Notes: generated by a model from the letters alone, not told the origin. A stretch of DNA of 64,000 nucleotides from Spirochaetaceae bacterium (GCA_025355995.1 JANXYQ010000129.1:28187-92186); one strand, 5' to 3'. Shown: positions 33,281 to 43,817, counted from the first letter of the stretch. A program made the numbers and translations.

Positions 33281-34829
33281 CGCCGTTCACGAATTCGGTC
33301 TCGAGCCTGGAGCTCCCGCCGTCCAGGGAGAGGGCGCCCCAAACGACGTCCCGCTCGAGCTCTTTCCCGGTGGCTACCTCGAGGAGCCGCGACACGGTCT
33401 CGGACATGGCTCCGTCGCCGTAGACGGCGGTCCTCGAGAGGACGAGGTGGCTCGCGCCCGCCGAGGCGGCCGTCGCGACCGCCGCCGCGTCTGTCGACGC
33501 GGGGAAGACCCTCGCCCCGAGGGAGGCGATCCTGGCGTCGGGAGCGATGGACGCGAGTAGCCGTTCCTCGATCGAGGCCTTTTCCCGGGATGCCCGGCTC
33601 GGGTCGGTCGCCTCCGCCAGGGCGAGGATTCGCAGGGCAGCCCCGCTCGCCGCCAGGGAAGCGACCTTGCGCGCCTCGTTCTCGAACTCTTCGTGGGAGG
33701 GGTTGGGCGGCGTTATCGACGCGGGCTCGATTATCGCGTCCAGCTCGATGCCGCGAAGCCCAGCCTCGAGGGCGAAATCGGAGAAGCCGATCTTGCCCCT
33801 CGGCTCGGGGTGGGGGGGAGCGTCGCCGACGAGCACGATTTGGCGCCTATCCGCCTGCCAGTCGAATTCGGTGGCCGCGGCGAGCAGGGCCTCGTACACG
33901 GCCTCGGGTATATCTCCCCCGCCCCACACCGAGATGCTCTTCAGGCTGCGCTCGAAGGCCGAGATGTCGGACGTGAAGGGGTATTTCCGCGTGATGTACT
34001 CCTCTGGCCAATAATCCTTATAGAGCATCAGGCCGACGCGGAAGCTCTTGAAGCCGGCGACTCGCGAGCGGATTATCGGCCCGAGATTCTTCTTGATGTC
34101 CTCGATGTACGGATCCATGCTCTGGGTCGTATCGAGGCAGACGACGAGGTCGAGGGTCTTGCCGGGATCGGCCTCGATGGCCTCGCCGATCTTGGCCGAA
34201 GTGCGGTCGTCGGGAGGCGGCGTCGCCTCCCGGGGCTGCTCCTGCGGCGGGGGAGGGGCCGCGGCTGGCGGCGGGGGCAGGGCGGCCGTCGAAATGGCTA
34301 TCTGGTATGGGTTGTCGGCGAATGCGCCCGAGTAGTCGGCGTAGGGTTTCGCGAAGGCGCGAATGTTGATGAAGGTGCCCTTGCCCACCGACACCGCTCC
34401 AGAGCGGCTCCAGGGGTAGCCGTATACGAGGACCGGGGGCACGAGTATCCGGAAGGCCGAGCCGAAGGAAGGGTCCGGCAGCGGGGTCGAGGAGATCAGC
34501 GAATAGAGCTTGCTCGTCGGCGGCAGGGCCTTGCCGTTGAGCATGCGCTTTTCCTTCCCGTTGACCTCGTTGTACTCCGGGGCTCGATAGGCGAAATTAT
34601 CCGCCTTCATCGCCGGGTCCTTGGTCGATTCGGTGAGCAGCACGGAAACGAGCCCGGGCTTCTTGCGGACGAAGAGGTCGTAGCCTCCGTCGGCCCGGGC
34701 CTCGATGCGGACGTCGCTCGGGCCGATCGCTAGTCCCTGCGCCGACGAGGTCGCCGGCAGGCCCGTCGCGCAGAGGGCGCCGAGCAGGGCAGCGGCGAGG
34801 AAGTGGGCGCTCGGTCGGCTCGATCTCAC
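33267..34829 (-). CDS. Secreted von Willebrand factor A domain protein
   Basis: A 520-residue protein with an N-terminal Sec signal (about 1-30), a beta-rich N-terminal domain, a Pro-rich linker near residues 184-205, and a VWA domain starting about residue 225. The metal-ion site is of the DxTxS type: LVVCLDTTQSMDPYI, and a second acidic loop VGDAPPHPEPRG. The C-terminal region (about 400-520) may be a separate small domain. It lies outside the cytoplasmic membrane. VWA domains bind partners through a metal; the partner is unknown. It is divergent from the LUD gene and convergent with aat. Confidence 0.8.
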   Translation of the reverse strand: MRSSRPSAHFLAAALLGALCATGLPATSSAQGLAIGPSDVRIEARADGGYDLFVRKKPGLVSVLLTESTKDPAMKADNFAYRAPEYNEVNGKEKRMLNGKALPPTSKLYSLISSTPLPDPSFGSAFRILVPPVLVYGYPWSRSGAVSVGKGTFINIRAFAKPYADYSGAFADNPYQIAISTAALPPPPAAAPPPPQEQPREATPPPDDRTSAKIGEAIEADPGKTLDLVVCLDTTQSMDPYIEDIKKNLGPIIRSRVAGFKSFRVGLMLYKDYWPEEYITRKYPFTSDISAFERSLKSISVWGGGDIPEAVYEALLAAATEFDWQADRRQIVLVGDAPPHPEPRGKIGFSDFALEAGLRGIELDAIIEPASITPPNPSHEEFENEARKVASLAASGAALRILALAEATDPSRASREKASIEERLLASIAPDARIASLGARVFPASTDAAAVATAASAGASHLVLSRTAVYGDGAMSETVSRLLEVATGKELERDVVWGALSLDGGSSRLETEFVNGVRER

Positions 34830-34930
34830 GCTATATAGATCGGTAGGAGCGGCCGCCGATATTACTAGATCGCTTTACAGCGGCCGCGGCCGCGCGTATC
34901 ATTTCGTATGGCTGGACGAGGAGGCGCGAG

Positions 34931-35572
34931 ATGACTGCCGTCGAAGAGTGGCGTTACGAGACCATCGGAAAGGCTGCCTGCGAGGCGCTTCGGCGCTCGG
35001 GCTTCGACGCGCGATTCGTCCCCAACGGGGCCGAGGCCCTCGAGCTCATCGCCGGCTTCGTGAAGCCGGGCATGAGGGTCGGCTTCGGCGGATCGATGAC
35101 CCTGCGCGCCATCGGCGCCCAGGAGAGGGTCAAGCAGCTGGGAGCGGAGCTGCTCGACCACAACGCCCCGGGCCTGGATCCGGGCAAGAAGCTAGAGATA
35201 CTCCGCGGGCAGCTCACCTGCGACCTCTTCCTCTCGAGCTCCAACGCGGTGACCATGGAAGGCGACATCGTGAACGTGGACGGCAACGGCAACAGGGTCG
35301 CGGCGCTGGCCTTCGGGCCCAAGAAGACGATCGTCGTCGTCGGCGCGAACAAGATCGTGCGCGACCTGGACGAGGCCCTGGCCCGGCTCGAGACCACGGC
35401 CTCGCCAATGAACAACAAGAGACTCGACCGCCCCAACCCCTGCGTCAAGACGGGAACCTGCGAGGATTGCCGGCTCGAGACGAGGATATGCCGCATATAC
35501 CAGATACTCAGGCGCAAGCCGAGCCTCTCGGATTTCACGGTCATCGTCGTAGGGGAAAGCCTGGGCTTCTGA
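34931..35572 (+). CDS. LUD domain protein (LutC/DUF162-like)
   Basis: A 213-residue LUD (lactate utilisation) domain protein: GFGGSMTLRAIG and the block FLSSSNAVTMEGDIVNVDGN are the family signature. It ends with a cysteine pattern NPCVKTGTCEDCRLETRIC (four Cys, about residues 170-187), which is typical of stand-alone LUD proteins in anaerobes and could bind a metal. lutA/lutB-like partners are not next to it, so a role in lactate oxidation is not established. Confidence 0.88.
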   Translation: MTAVEEWRYETIGKAACEALRRSGFDARFVPNGAEALELIAGFVKPGMRVGFGGSMTLRAIGAQERVKQLGAELLDHNAPGLDPGKKLEILRGQLTCDLFLSSSNAVTMEGDIVNVDGNGNRVAALAFGPKKTIVVVGANKIVRDLDEALARLETTASPMNNKRLDRPNPCVKTGTCEDCRLETRICRIYQILRRKPSLSDFTVIVVGESLGF

Positions 35573-35579
35573 AGCCCAT

Positions 35580-36782
35580 TCATCGCGCCGGTATGAAATC
35601 CTCCCGCAGCGCGGCGCCGTCCTTGTCGCGGAAGGCGAGGGCGATGCCCGCGGAGCTGACATCGAGGTCGAGCCGGCCGTAGACGCCGCCCTTGAACCAC
35701 AGCGATGCCGGCGAATGGTGGGTGGGCTCGACGTCGAGGATGCCTCCCATCGTGCCTATCACGGCGTAGGTCACGCCGTTCTTCTTCAAGAGCTCCATGT
35801 CGTGGTCGTGTCCCGATACGACGAGGGCGACCTTGTGCCGCTCGAGGATGGGAGCCACTCTCGCGATGGTCGAGGGCATGTCGTACCAGCCGTACCCGTA
35901 CTCGTCGTCGGCGCCAGAGGCATACAGGAAGCAATGCGAGAGCGCGATGACCTGCTTGCCCGCCGGGAGAGCGGCGAGGGTCCTCTCGAGCCAGGCGGCC
36001 TGGGCGCGCGTGAAGGTCTCGGCTCCCCACAGCAGATCGAGCACGACGATCTCCGCGGGGCCAGCGCTCATGGAATAGTAGAAGGGGTTGCCGGAATCGG
36101 TCTTCTGGGCCGAGGGGGCGAAATACTTCTCGAAATGGTACTGGCCGTCGATGAGGCCATCGTGGTTGCCCAGGAGGCTGCGCACGGGCAGGTCGCCCAG
36201 GGCCGAAGAGAGCTCGAGGGTCTCCTGGCGCCAGCTAGTGTCCTCCATGCCCATCTCGACATTGTCCCCGAGGATTATGAGGGCGTCCCGCCGCGGCCGC
36301 GCGGCGGCTATGCCTTTGATGATGGCCGTCCTGGCATCCGCGTCCGAGGTATCCACTCCCCAGTGCGGGTCGGAGGATAGCGAGATCCGCACGGCGCCGC
36401 CCGAACCCGGTACGCCGACGGCGGGATCGACGAGCGTCAGGGAGGGGATGGGCAGGGCGACCGAGCGGGCGGACGACCAAACGTAGGCGAATAGGCCCCC
36501 CGCGAGGAGGATCGCCAGGGCGGAGAAGGCCATCGTCGCGATCGCGAGCGCCGGGCCCGGCTTCCATGCGGGATCCTTCCGGCGGGGCAGGGCCGCGAGC
36601 GCCAGCAGCAGGGGAAGCAGTCCCGCGGCGCCTATCAGGATGAAGTTGCGGCGCCAGGGCGGGTGCCACTCGAATAGGCCGATCGTGCTCTGCCGCGAGA
36701 AGAACCAGGCGAGGGCGGCGGCTATCGCCAGGCCCGCCGCCGCGGCCATAGCCAGGGAGACTTTCTTCGTTCCGGGTTTCAT
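35580..36782 (-). CDS. Membrane-anchored metallophosphoesterase
   Basis: A 400-residue protein. The first 120 residues hold about three membrane helices. A calcineurin-like phosphoesterase domain follows with all metal-binding blocks: SDPHWG (Asp/His, about 135), GDNVEMG (about 170), GNHDG (about 204), LSHCF, and GHDHD (about 322). The catalytic domain probably faces outside. The longer frame to 38084 is a shadow of the next gene; the chosen ATG at 36782 fits the hydrophobic start. The 7 bp between it and the LUD stop leave no room for a terminator. Substrate unknown. Confidence 0.85.
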   Translation of the reverse strand: MKPGTKKVSLAMAAAAGLAIAAALAWFFSRQSTIGLFEWHPPWRRNFILIGAAGLLPLLLALAALPRRKDPAWKPGPALAIATMAFSALAILLAGGLFAYVWSSARSVALPIPSLTLVDPAVGVPGSGGAVRISLSSDPHWGVDTSDADARTAIIKGIAAARPRRDALIILGDNVEMGMEDTSWRQETLELSSALGDLPVRSLLGNHDGLIDGQYHFEKYFAPSAQKTDSGNPFYYSMSAGPAEIVVLDLLWGAETFTRAQAAWLERTLAALPAGKQVIALSHCFLYASGADDEYGYGWYDMPSTIARVAPILERHKVALVVSGHDHDMELLKKNGVTYAVIGTMGGILDVEPTHHSPASLWFKGGVYGRLDLDVSSAGIALAFRDKDGAALREDFIPAR

Positions 36783-36808
36783 GGCAGCATTGTAGCCTGA
36801 ATCCCGTC

Positions 36809-39016
36809 CTAGTCCAGGATTTTCTGGTTCGGCCCGAAGGCGTTTTTCTCCGCGGCCAGCCTGCCGTCCGGGCCGACGTCGAGGACGGGCAGGTCGTCGT
36901 ATCGGCCGGAGTTGTTCCAGAAGGTGAGGCCGAGGTTGATGGAATCGCGCACGCCCGCTATCTCGCGCCTCACGTAATCGGGGCCGTAATAGGCCCGGTC
37001 GTAGCTGACGTTCAGGAAGAAAGCCTGCACGTAGGGCCGTACGACTACCTTCTTGCGCGCGATGTAGGCGTTGCGGAGCGCCCCGATCTTGTAGATCCGG
37101 TACGGTCTGTCGGCCGCGGGAGCCTGCGCGAGAAAGCCCTGCTCGAAGTGCGAGGGATAGAGCATCGGGCAGATCACGTCGACGTACTTGGCCATCAGCT
37201 CGACGTCCTGGCCCGTCCTCACTCCGGAGCGGTACCAGCCGTTCGCGCCGTAGATGTCGATGCTGATCGGCGCGGCGATGTTGTCGCGCGCGAAGCGCAG
37301 GAAGGAGGCGAGGGCGCTCTCCTTGTCCATTCCCTCGTCCTTCCAGCGATACGAGGCGGAGCCTATGTTCGCGCCGTCCGTCGGGAAGCGGATGTAGTCG
37401 AACTGCACCTCGTCGAAGCCTCGGGCGACCATTTCGTTGGCGATCGCGGCGTTGTAGGCCCAGATGTCCTCGCTGTAGGGGTCTACCCAGAATTCCTTTA
37501 TCGGGGCTCGCTCGTCTTGGGCGCCAGCAGGCGGGGAGGCCTGGGGCTGCGGAGGCAGGGGGCCGTCCTCCGCTCCCGCGCCGACCCTGGGGGCAAGGAG
37601 GGCCGTCGGGCTCGCCGCCGCTTTCTTGACGAGGTTGTAGCCCTGCCACGGATCTCCCGTGCCCGAATCTCGCACGGCGTACTTGCCGCCCTCGAACCTG
37701 TAGGCTACCTCGTCCTTGAAGACCGGAATGCGAGCGATCAGGTAGCGGCCCTTGGCCTTCCATTCCCTGACGAAGGCCTCGACGTCGAGGGGGCTCGAGA
37801 CCTTGCCTATCCTGCGCAGGAGGGGGTCCCGAGGCTCGAAGCGGAGGCGCCCGAAGTCGTCCTTCATGTCTATGACGACCGCGTCGAGGCGGCGGGCGTC
37901 CATCACCGCGTCGTACTTCGCGCGAGGGGCGGCGTTGACGACGAAGCCGGTGGCCAGGTAGATCGCGCGCTTGTTCTCCGCCTGGCTGCGGTAGGGCTTG
38001 CGGTCCTTGAACGCGACGAGCCAAAGCTCCGAGAGCGAGGATTGCCGCCCGTCCTCGGCCCAGGATACGCAGAGGGCCTGCCAATCGGGCTTGGCCCGGG
38101 CCGCGGCGCGCGCGATCATCATGGCCCGATCGTCCTGCTCGGCCCGCCCCGTAGCCGGGTCGAGGCGGGCTATGTAGCCGTCGGCCACGAAGCGGAGGCT
38201 TCCGTCGGGCAGGCTTTCGAGGGATTCGGCGCAGCCGAAGTCGGCAGGCTCGGACCAGGCGGTCGCGAAGGCCCTGGCCTTGGCGTCCATCCTATAGACC
38301 CGCGGGACGAAGCTGTCCGAGGCCCAGACCGCGCCGCCCTTCCCGGGAACGAGGTCGGCGATCTCCTCGACGCTCGTCGTGCCGAGTATCGTCGCGAGAC
38401 CGGCGTTCGCGGGCGCCCAGCCTCCGGACGCCAGCTTGCGGACGAAGAGTCCCTTGATCGGATGGGAGGCCCAAAGCGCGCTCTCGCCCGTGCCGGGATA
38501 GGGCGCGATGCCGATCGCCTTGAGGCCCGTTATGTTGTCGACCGGCGAGCCGTAGGACTTCCAGGACTTTCCCCCGTCCCTGGAAACGTAGGCGGCGTCC
38601 TTCGTGCAGGTGGCGAGGGTGAGGGGATCGGCCGGGTCGATCTCGAGGTCCTTGAGGTCCTGGGTTTCGGTCGTGAAGCTTTTCCTGCTTCCCTCGATGC
38701 GCTTATAGGTCTTGGTCGGCAGGCCCGAGGAACGGTCTTCGAAAACGCCGAGGTCCGAACTGTGGAGCACGCCCAACGAGCTCAGGAAATACCAACCGGC
38801 TCCCGACTTTATGATTTTCCTCACCTCGCCGTCGAGCCAGAGAGGAACCGCCCTATCCCCGCCGCCCTCGATCCTGTATAGGCCGGCGTCGTAGCCTGCC
38901 AGGAAATCCTGGGGAATCGAGGCCGAGGGCGCGTTGTTCTGCGATTGGGCGGAGAGGGCGAGCGCGGGCAAGGCGCAGGCCGCGGCCAGGGCTGCGGCCA
39001 GGATGCGAAACTTCAT
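36809..39016 (-). CDS. Secreted putative glycoside hydrolase (PF13200/DUF4015-like) with N-terminal propeller
   Basis: A 735-residue exported protein with a signal peptide (1-22). The N-terminal half (about 30-320) has an Asp-box (SRDGGKSW) and repeating WxS/GLY elements, suggesting a beta-propeller. The C-terminal half is a TIM-barrel-like putative glycosidase: DAVVIDMKDDFGRLRFE, IARIPVFKDEVAY, EVQFDYIRFPTDG, DIYGANGW and DVICPMLYPSHF, with acidic residues at strand ends. A Pro/Ala-rich insert sits near residues 520-540. The start ATG at 39016 has ACGGAG upstream; the longer frame has no merit. Activity has not been shown for this family as far as I know. Confidence 0.82.
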   Translation of the reverse strand: MKFRILAAALAAACALPALALSAQSQNNAPSASIPQDFLAGYDAGLYRIEGGGDRAVPLWLDGEVRKIIKSGAGWYFLSSLGVLHSSDLGVFEDRSSGLPTKTYKRIEGSRKSFTTETQDLKDLEIDPADPLTLATCTKDAAYVSRDGGKSWKSYGSPVDNITGLKAIGIAPYPGTGESALWASHPIKGLFVRKLASGGWAPANAGLATILGTTSVEEIADLVPGKGGAVWASDSFVPRVYRMDAKARAFATAWSEPADFGCAESLESLPDGSLRFVADGYIARLDPATGRAEQDDRAMMIARAAARAKPDWQALCVSWAEDGRQSSLSELWLVAFKDRKPYRSQAENKRAIYLATGFVVNAAPRAKYDAVMDARRLDAVVIDMKDDFGRLRFEPRDPLLRRIGKVSSPLDVEAFVREWKAKGRYLIARIPVFKDEVAYRFEGGKYAVRDSGTGDPWQGYNLVKKAAASPTALLAPRVGAGAEDGPLPPQPQASPPAGAQDERAPIKEFWVDPYSEDIWAYNAAIANEMVARGFDEVQFDYIRFPTDGANIGSASYRWKDEGMDKESALASFLRFARDNIAAPISIDIYGANGWYRSGVRTGQDVELMAKYVDVICPMLYPSHFEQGFLAQAPAADRPYRIYKIGALRNAYIARKKVVVRPYVQAFFLNVSYDRAYYGPDYVRREIAGVRDSINLGLTFWNNSGRYDDLPVLDVGPDGRLAAEKNAFGPNQKILD

Positions 39017-39094
39017 GTGTGCTCCGTGGCGGGAAAAGCGTTCCCTATAGTATCGGAGAGCCGGGGTTTTGATAAGCGAGGTCTTTCGCAAGTA

Positions 39095-39769
39095 TCAGGC
39101 CGACGCCCCGAAATCGGCGTCGTCGGCGCGCTTGGCCTTCCGGAAGAGCCGCAGGAGCGCGATTAAGCCCGCGGCGAGGAGTGGGACGACGGCGAGGCCC
39201 TGGCCCGAGAAGAGCAGGAAATCGTAGAGGCCGTGGAGGAGGACGGCCCAGGCGAGGCCGCGCGCCCAGGCGCGCGCCCTGCCCGGCTCGATCTTTGACA
39301 GGCCGATGTAGTAGCCCATGATCCCGGAGAAGAGGGCGTGGCCTGGAACGGCGGAGAAGGCGCGCGCGAGAAGCACGCCGGCGTCGCGGTAACCGTACAT
39401 GAAATTCTCGACGAAGGCGAAGCCCATGCTCACGCAGATGGCGTAGACGATGCCGTCGGCCCTCTCGTTGAACTCCGCCCTTCGGAGGATATAGCGCCTG
39501 ATGAAATACAGCTTGACCGATTCCTCGACGAGGCCGGCCACGGCGAAGGCGTAGAAAAGCCGCGAGGGCAGGCTGGGCCTCTCGGGGGCGAGGAACATTA
39601 TCCCGAGCTCGATGGCCGCCGCGGGAATGACCGCGAGGAAGCCATAGAGCACGCTTCGACCGATCAGGCCCAGGGGCTCCGGCCTCGCCTTATCGAGTCG
39701 CCTGAAGTATAGGAGGATGACGACGGCGGGCAGGGCGGCGAGGAAAAGCGAGAGGGAGAGGGAGGGCAT
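39095..39769 (-). CDS. PrsW family intramembrane metalloprotease
   Basis: A membrane protein with about seven helices and the PrsW glutamate motif VEESVKLY, followed by FAFVENFMYGY and later GHALFSG and HGLYDF, which together carry the active-site residues. PrsW-type enzymes cut membrane substrates such as anti-sigma factors. The start is uncertain: ATG at 39769 fits the family's usual N-terminus but has no good ribosome site; starts at 39793, 39838 or 39859 are also possible. It is divergent from the nitroreductase. Confidence 0.82.
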   Translation of the reverse strand: MPSLSLSLFLAALPAVVILLYFRRLDKARPEPLGLIGRSVLYGFLAVIPAAAIELGIMFLAPERPSLPSRLFYAFAVAGLVEESVKLYFIRRYILRRAEFNERADGIVYAICVSMGFAFVENFMYGYRDAGVLLARAFSAVPGHALFSGIMGYYIGLSKIEPGRARAWARGLAWAVLLHGLYDFLLFSGQGLAVVPLLAAGLIALLRLFRKAKRADDADFGASA

Positions 39770-39885
39770 GGGCAGGGAGTATACCCTGCCCATGGCGTCG
39801 CGATAAGGCGCGAGGGTCGCGGCCCTCGCGCTTGCCATCCGGCCCCCGCCCGTCCACAATGGTCCCCGGGAAACGGAGGCACGAC

Positions 39886-40389
39886 ATGGACTATTTCGAG
39901 ACGATCGAATTCAGGCGCAGCATTCGGGCCTACGGGCCCGAACCCGTGGAGGAGGAGAAGCTCCGGAGGGTACTCGAAGCCGCGAGGGCGGCGCCGACCG
40001 CATGCGGCTTCCAGCCCTTCCGCGTCGTAGTCGTCCCGACCGCGGGGCGCGGAGAGGAGCTCCGCAGGATCTACGACAAGGCTTGGTTCTCGGCCGCGCC
40101 CCTGGTCCTCCTCGTGTGCTCCGTTCCCGGGGAGGCCTGGTCCCGGCGGGACGGGAAGAACTACGCCGACGTCGACGCGACCATCGCGATGGATCACCTC
40201 ATCCTCGCCGCGTCGGCCCTCGGGCTCGGGACCTGCTGGATCGCCAATTTCGACGCCGTGGCGGCGCGCGCGATACTAGGCCTCGAGGCGGGATGGGAGC
40301 CGTTGGCTTTCACGCCCCTTGGCTACCCCGGCGATAGTCCAGCGCCGCGGCCCCGCAAGGCTATCGAGGCGATCGTCGTCCGGCGCTAG
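39886..40389 (+). CDS. Nitroreductase family protein
   Basis: A 167-residue FMN-dependent oxidoreductase. [18 protein letters not shown] at the N-terminus and the helix block [16 protein letters not shown], then [11 protein letters not shown] near the end, are the nitroreductase signature. It is short, as in the stand-alone small members. The ATG at 39886 has GGAGG ahead of it; 18 codons further upstream look non-coding. Substrate unknown. It converges on the chemoreceptor gene with a 4-bp overlap. Confidence 0.88.
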   Translation: MDYFETIEFRRSIRAYGPEPVEEEKLRRVLEAARAAPTACGFQPFRVVVVPTAGRGEELRRIYDKAWFSAAPLVLLVCSVPGEAWSRRDGKNYADVDATIAMDHLILAASALGLGTCWIANFDAVAARAILGLEAGWEPLAFTPLGYPGDSPAPRPRKAIEAIVVRR

Positions 40390-42215
40390 TCCCCGGCCTT
40401 GGTCTTGAATCCCCCGATCGCCTCGGCCAGGGCGCGCGATGACGCGAGGCTCTGCGCCTGGTAGCCGGAAATGGCCGCTATCTCCGCCGCGATCGCCTCG
40501 GCGCGGGCGTCGATGTCGCCCACCCCCTCGCTCAGGGCCCCGGCGGCCTCGTCGATCCTCGTCATCTCCTCGCGGTTCGAGCTTACGCCTTTCTCCATCT
40601 CCCCGTAGCCGCCCATCACCTCCGCCGCGATGTTGGAGAGCGAGGCCCCGATGCCGACCACGTCCCTGGAGCCGGCGGCGATCTCCTCCATGGCCGTCGC
40701 GATCTCGCGGAAATTCTCCGAGAAGAGGGAGACCTCGTCGGCTATGGTCCCGTACGAGACCGCGTTGGCCGAGCTTTCCGCCGAGGCTTGGACGATCGAG
40801 GCCGAGATGCTCGCGATGATGTCGCGGATCTGCTTGGAGTTGGACGCGGTGGACTCGGCGAGGGTGCGGATCTCCTGCGCGACGACGGCGAAGCCCGAGC
40901 CCGAGTCGCCGGCGTGCGCCGCCTCTATCGCGGCGTTCATCGCCAGGAGGTTGGTGCGCGCCGCTATCTTCGCGATGATGTCGCTGATGCCCTTCACGTC
41001 GCCGACGAGGGCGTGGATCCCTTGTATGCGCTCGTTAGCCCGCTTCGTATTGGCCCGCTCCGAGGCGGCGGCCTCGGCTATCGAAAGGGCCTTCTCGCTC
41101 CTGACCCTGGTCATCGCATTGATGTTCTCGATGGAGCGGCCTATCTCCTCCGTCGCCGAGGAGCTCTCGAGGATGAGGTTGCCCTGGCGCTCCATGAGCC
41201 CCGCGAGGGACGAGATGTTGCTGGACACCTCCTCGACCGCGGCCGAGGAGGAAGAGACGCTGTCGCGCAGCTCGCCGAACCGCCGGTTCAAGTCCTTGAC
41301 GCGCCCGGCGATGGCCTCGAGGTTCGCGGAGACGGCCTCGATGGCGCGGCCGACCTCCGCGTTGCCCGACTCCGTCTCCTCGGCCATCGATTTAAGCGAG
41401 TCGATTATCCCGCGGATCTCGGAGATGGCGGAGTCGAAGCTGCAGGACAGCTCGACGATCTCGTCGTTGCCATCCAGGTCCGAGCAGCTGGCCAGGTCGC
41501 GCTCGGCTACGGCCTCCACGCTCGCCCGGAAGGCCGAGAGCCGGCCCCGCAGCCGTCGCGAGAACACCAGGAGGAAGGCGAGCAGGCCCGCCGCGACCGC
41601 GGCGACGAAGCCGGCCAGGACGAGGATCGCCGCGCGGCGCTCGCGGGCCGCGACCTTGGTGTCCAGGTAGCTCACGATCGAGGTCATGTTGTCGGCGACG
41701 TATCCCTGGATGCCCTTGTACCCCTCGGTCGCGGCGGCGTAGCCGGCGAAAGCCTTGATCGATTTCTTCAGGTTCATCTCGCGGAAGAGGCCCTGAACGC
41801 CCGAGAGCTCGTCGCCGTACGCGTCCTGGATGGCCGACGCTGTGGCCGCGGCGCTGGCGCTCGAACGCTGCATCGCGTCGTTCAATACCGCGTACCCGGT
41901 CTTTATTTCGTCGTCGGCTCCGGCGATCGCCGAGAGGAGGAGCTTGTTGCCGAGGAAAGACGGCATGGCCTTGGCCAGCTCGGCGGCCGCTGCCTTGAAT
42001 CCGGGGAAGGCGTTCGCTAGGAAGTCCGTTATGAGGAGTTCCTTGTATTCGGCCTCCAGGGACCTCATCGCGACTTGGGTGCGGAGCCCCTCCTTCTGGA
42101 GCTGGGCTAATCTATCGAGGCGCGAGAGGGTTATCGAGGCGATCGCGAAGACTCCGACGAGGGCCCCGATCGTGATGGTCGTTAATATGACGAGTTGGTT
42201 GCGAATTCGCATCAT
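40386..42215 (-). CDS. Methyl-accepting chemotaxis protein
   Basis: A 609-residue chemoreceptor. Membrane helix at about 6-30, a helical periplasmic sensing domain to about 190 (four-helix type), a second membrane helix at about 195-217, a HAMP region, and a long cytoplasmic signalling coiled coil. The kinase-binding hairpin tip [20 protein letters not shown] is near residue 415, followed by [13 protein letters not shown]. It reports to CheA/CheW, consistent with a motile spirochaete. Ligand unknown. The start is one of two adjacent ATGs at 42215 and 42212. Confidence 0.95.
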   Translation of the reverse strand: MMRIRNQLVILTTITIGALVGVFAIASITLSRLDRLAQLQKEGLRTQVAMRSLEAEYKELLITDFLANAFPGFKAAAAELAKAMPSFLGNKLLLSAIAGADDEIKTGYAVLNDAMQRSSASAAATASAIQDAYGDELSGVQGLFREMNLKKSIKAFAGYAAATEGYKGIQGYVADNMTSIVSYLDTKVAARERRAAILVLAGFVAAVAAGLLAFLLVFSRRLRGRLSAFRASVEAVAERDLASCSDLDGNDEIVELSCSFDSAISEIRGIIDSLKSMAEETESGNAEVGRAIEAVSANLEAIAGRVKDLNRRFGELRDSVSSSSAAVEEVSSNISSLAGLMERQGNLILESSSATEEIGRSIENINAMTRVRSEKALSIAEAAASERANTKRANERIQGIHALVGDVKGISDIIAKIAARTNLLAMNAAIEAAHAGDSGSGFAVVAQEIRTLAESTASNSKQIRDIIASISASIVQASAESSANAVSYGTIADEVSLFSENFREIATAMEEIAAGSRDVVGIGASLSNIAAEVMGGYGEMEKGVSSNREEMTRIDEAAGALSEGVGDIDARAEAIAAEIAAISGYQAQSLASSRALAEAIGGFKTKAGD

Positions 42216-42266
42216 TTAACGATACGCCCATACCGTCTGCAGCGCAAGGAATAGTTGATCGTATCC

Positions 42267-43817
42267 CTAGACTAAGTTGCGCCCGTAGAGGCGCGACATC
42301 TCGGCGAGCCCGCTAGCGAGCTCGCGGGTGAACCCTCCCTCCGGCAGGCGCCAGGACCAATTGCCCCCGAGCGTCGAGGGCGTGTTCATCCGCGCCGCCG
42401 AGCCCAGGCCGAGCAGGTCCTGGAGGGGGACTATCGCCCAGGCCGCCACCGACTTCATAAGCTCGCGGAGCAGGGCGCGGGCGGTGTCCGCCGGCGCGTA
42501 ACCGAGGTAGCTCTCGACGTAGGCCCGCTCCTCGGCCTTGGCCCGCGCGACCCAGCCGGCGAGGGTGTCGTTGTCGTGCGTGCCCGTATAGGCGACGCAG
42601 CGCTCGGCGTAGTTATGCGGCAGGAAGGAATTCTTCGGGTCGAAGGCCGCGCCGCTCTCGGAGGAGTCGAAGGCGAACTGGAGTATTCGCATCCCGGGAA
42701 GCCCGAGGCTATCCCGCAGGTCCTTGACCTCCTGCGTGATGAAGCCGAGGTCCTCCGCGATGATGGGCACCTCGTCGCCGAGGGCCGCCCTCACGGCGGC
42801 GAAGAGCTCGACGCCGGAGGCCTTTCTCCAGACGCCTCGGCGGGCCGTCCTCTCTCCCGCCGGCACCGCCCAATAGGCTTCGAAGCCGCGGAAATGATCC
42901 ACGCGCACGACGTCGAAGCGCTCGAGCGAGGAGCGCAGCCTCCGGATCCACCATGCGAAGCCCTCCGCCCTATGCTTGTCCCAGTCGTATAGGGGGTTGC
43001 CCCAGAGCTGGCCGTCCTCGCTGAAGTAGTCCGGGGGGACGCCCGCGACCTCGAGGGGCCGGCCTGCGCCGTCCAGGGAGAAAAGCCCCGGCTCCGCCCA
43101 GACGTCGGCCGAGTCCTCGGCCACGAAGATGGGAAGGTCGCCGACGACGGTTATGCCCTCGGCATGGGAGGCTTCCTTCAGCGCGGTCCATTGCTCGCTG
43201 AATAGGAATTGCAGGACCTCGTAGCGCTCGATCGCGGCGGACCGCTTGCCGCGTTCGGTGGCGAGTATGCCCGGTTCGCTCTTCGCGAGCGCCTTGGGCC
43301 AGTAGTTGTTCCAGAGCGCACCACGGCGCCCCTCTGCCTGCGCCTTGGAGTCGTATTCGTCTTTTATCGCCCTGAAAAGGGAATAGCGGGGAAGCCAGGC
43401 GCTTTCGGACGACCGAAAGAAGGCGAGGTCCGCGAGGCGCTCGGGACGTGCTCCTTCGAGGAAAGCGGCCGCAGCCTTTTCCAGGAGGCTTCGCTTCCAG
43501 GGAATGACCGACCCGTAATCGACCCGGTCTCGCGGAAAGGCTGGAGCGCCGTGCAGGTCGCCGCGATCGAGTAAGCCCTCTTCTGCCAGCAGCTCCGGGC
43601 TTATCAATAATTCATTGCCGGCGAAGGACGAAAATGGCGCGTAGGGAGAATCCCCATAACCTGTCGGGCCAAGGGGAAGAACCTGCCAAAGGCGCTGTCC
43701 GGCCTCGGCGACGCGTTCGATGAAATTCATGGCTTCTGGACCCAGATCGCCGATTCCATATGGTCCCGGAAGGGAGGTCGGGTGCAGCAGTAAACCGGAT
43801 AATCTGTCCATGCGCAT
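42267..43817 (-). CDS. malQ: 4-alpha-glucanotransferase (amylomaltase)
   Basis: A 516-residue GH77 enzyme that transfers maltosyl units between alpha-1,4-glucans. GLLLHPTSLPGPYGIGDLG at the start is the family signature. The catalytic residues are visible: VRVDHFRGFE (nucleophile Asp, about 306), IAEDLGF (acid/base Glu, about 351) and GTHDNDTLAGW (about 409). It acts in cytoplasmic maltodextrin or glycogen metabolism. A GGAGG site precedes the ATG at 43817; a second ATG two codons later is possible. It has its own promoter at 43844-43871. Confidence 0.95.
   Translation of the reverse strand: MRMDRLSGLLLHPTSLPGPYGIGDLGPEAMNFIERVAEAGQRLWQVLPLGPTGYGDSPYAPFSSFAGNELLISPELLAEEGLLDRGDLHGAPAFPRDRVDYGSVIPWKRSLLEKAAAAFLEGARPERLADLAFFRSSESAWLPRYSLFRAIKDEYDSKAQAEGRRGALWNNYWPKALAKSEPGILATERGKRSAAIERYEVLQFLFSEQWTALKEASHAEGITVVGDLPIFVAEDSADVWAEPGLFSLDGAGRPLEVAGVPPDYFSEDGQLWGNPLYDWDKHRAEGFAWWIRRLRSSLERFDVVRVDHFRGFEAYWAVPAGERTARRGVWRKASGVELFAAVRAALGDEVPIIAEDLGFITQEVKDLRDSLGLPGMRILQFAFDSSESGAAFDPKNSFLPHNYAERCVAYTGTHDNDTLAGWVARAKAEERAYVESYLGYAPADTARALLRELMKSVAAWAIVPLQDLLGLGSAARMNTPSTLGGNWSWRLPEGGFTRELASGLAEMSRLYGRNLV

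Noticed and set aside
35580..38084. 834-codon extension of the metallophosphoesterase
   Set aside because: The extra N-terminus is an alternate frame of the glycosidase gene; a hydrophobic N-terminus starts at the ATG at 36782.
37148..38881. 577-codon plus-strand frame opposite the putative glycosidase
   Set aside because: Shadow composition, no start signal; the minus-strand gene has a signal peptide and clear family blocks.
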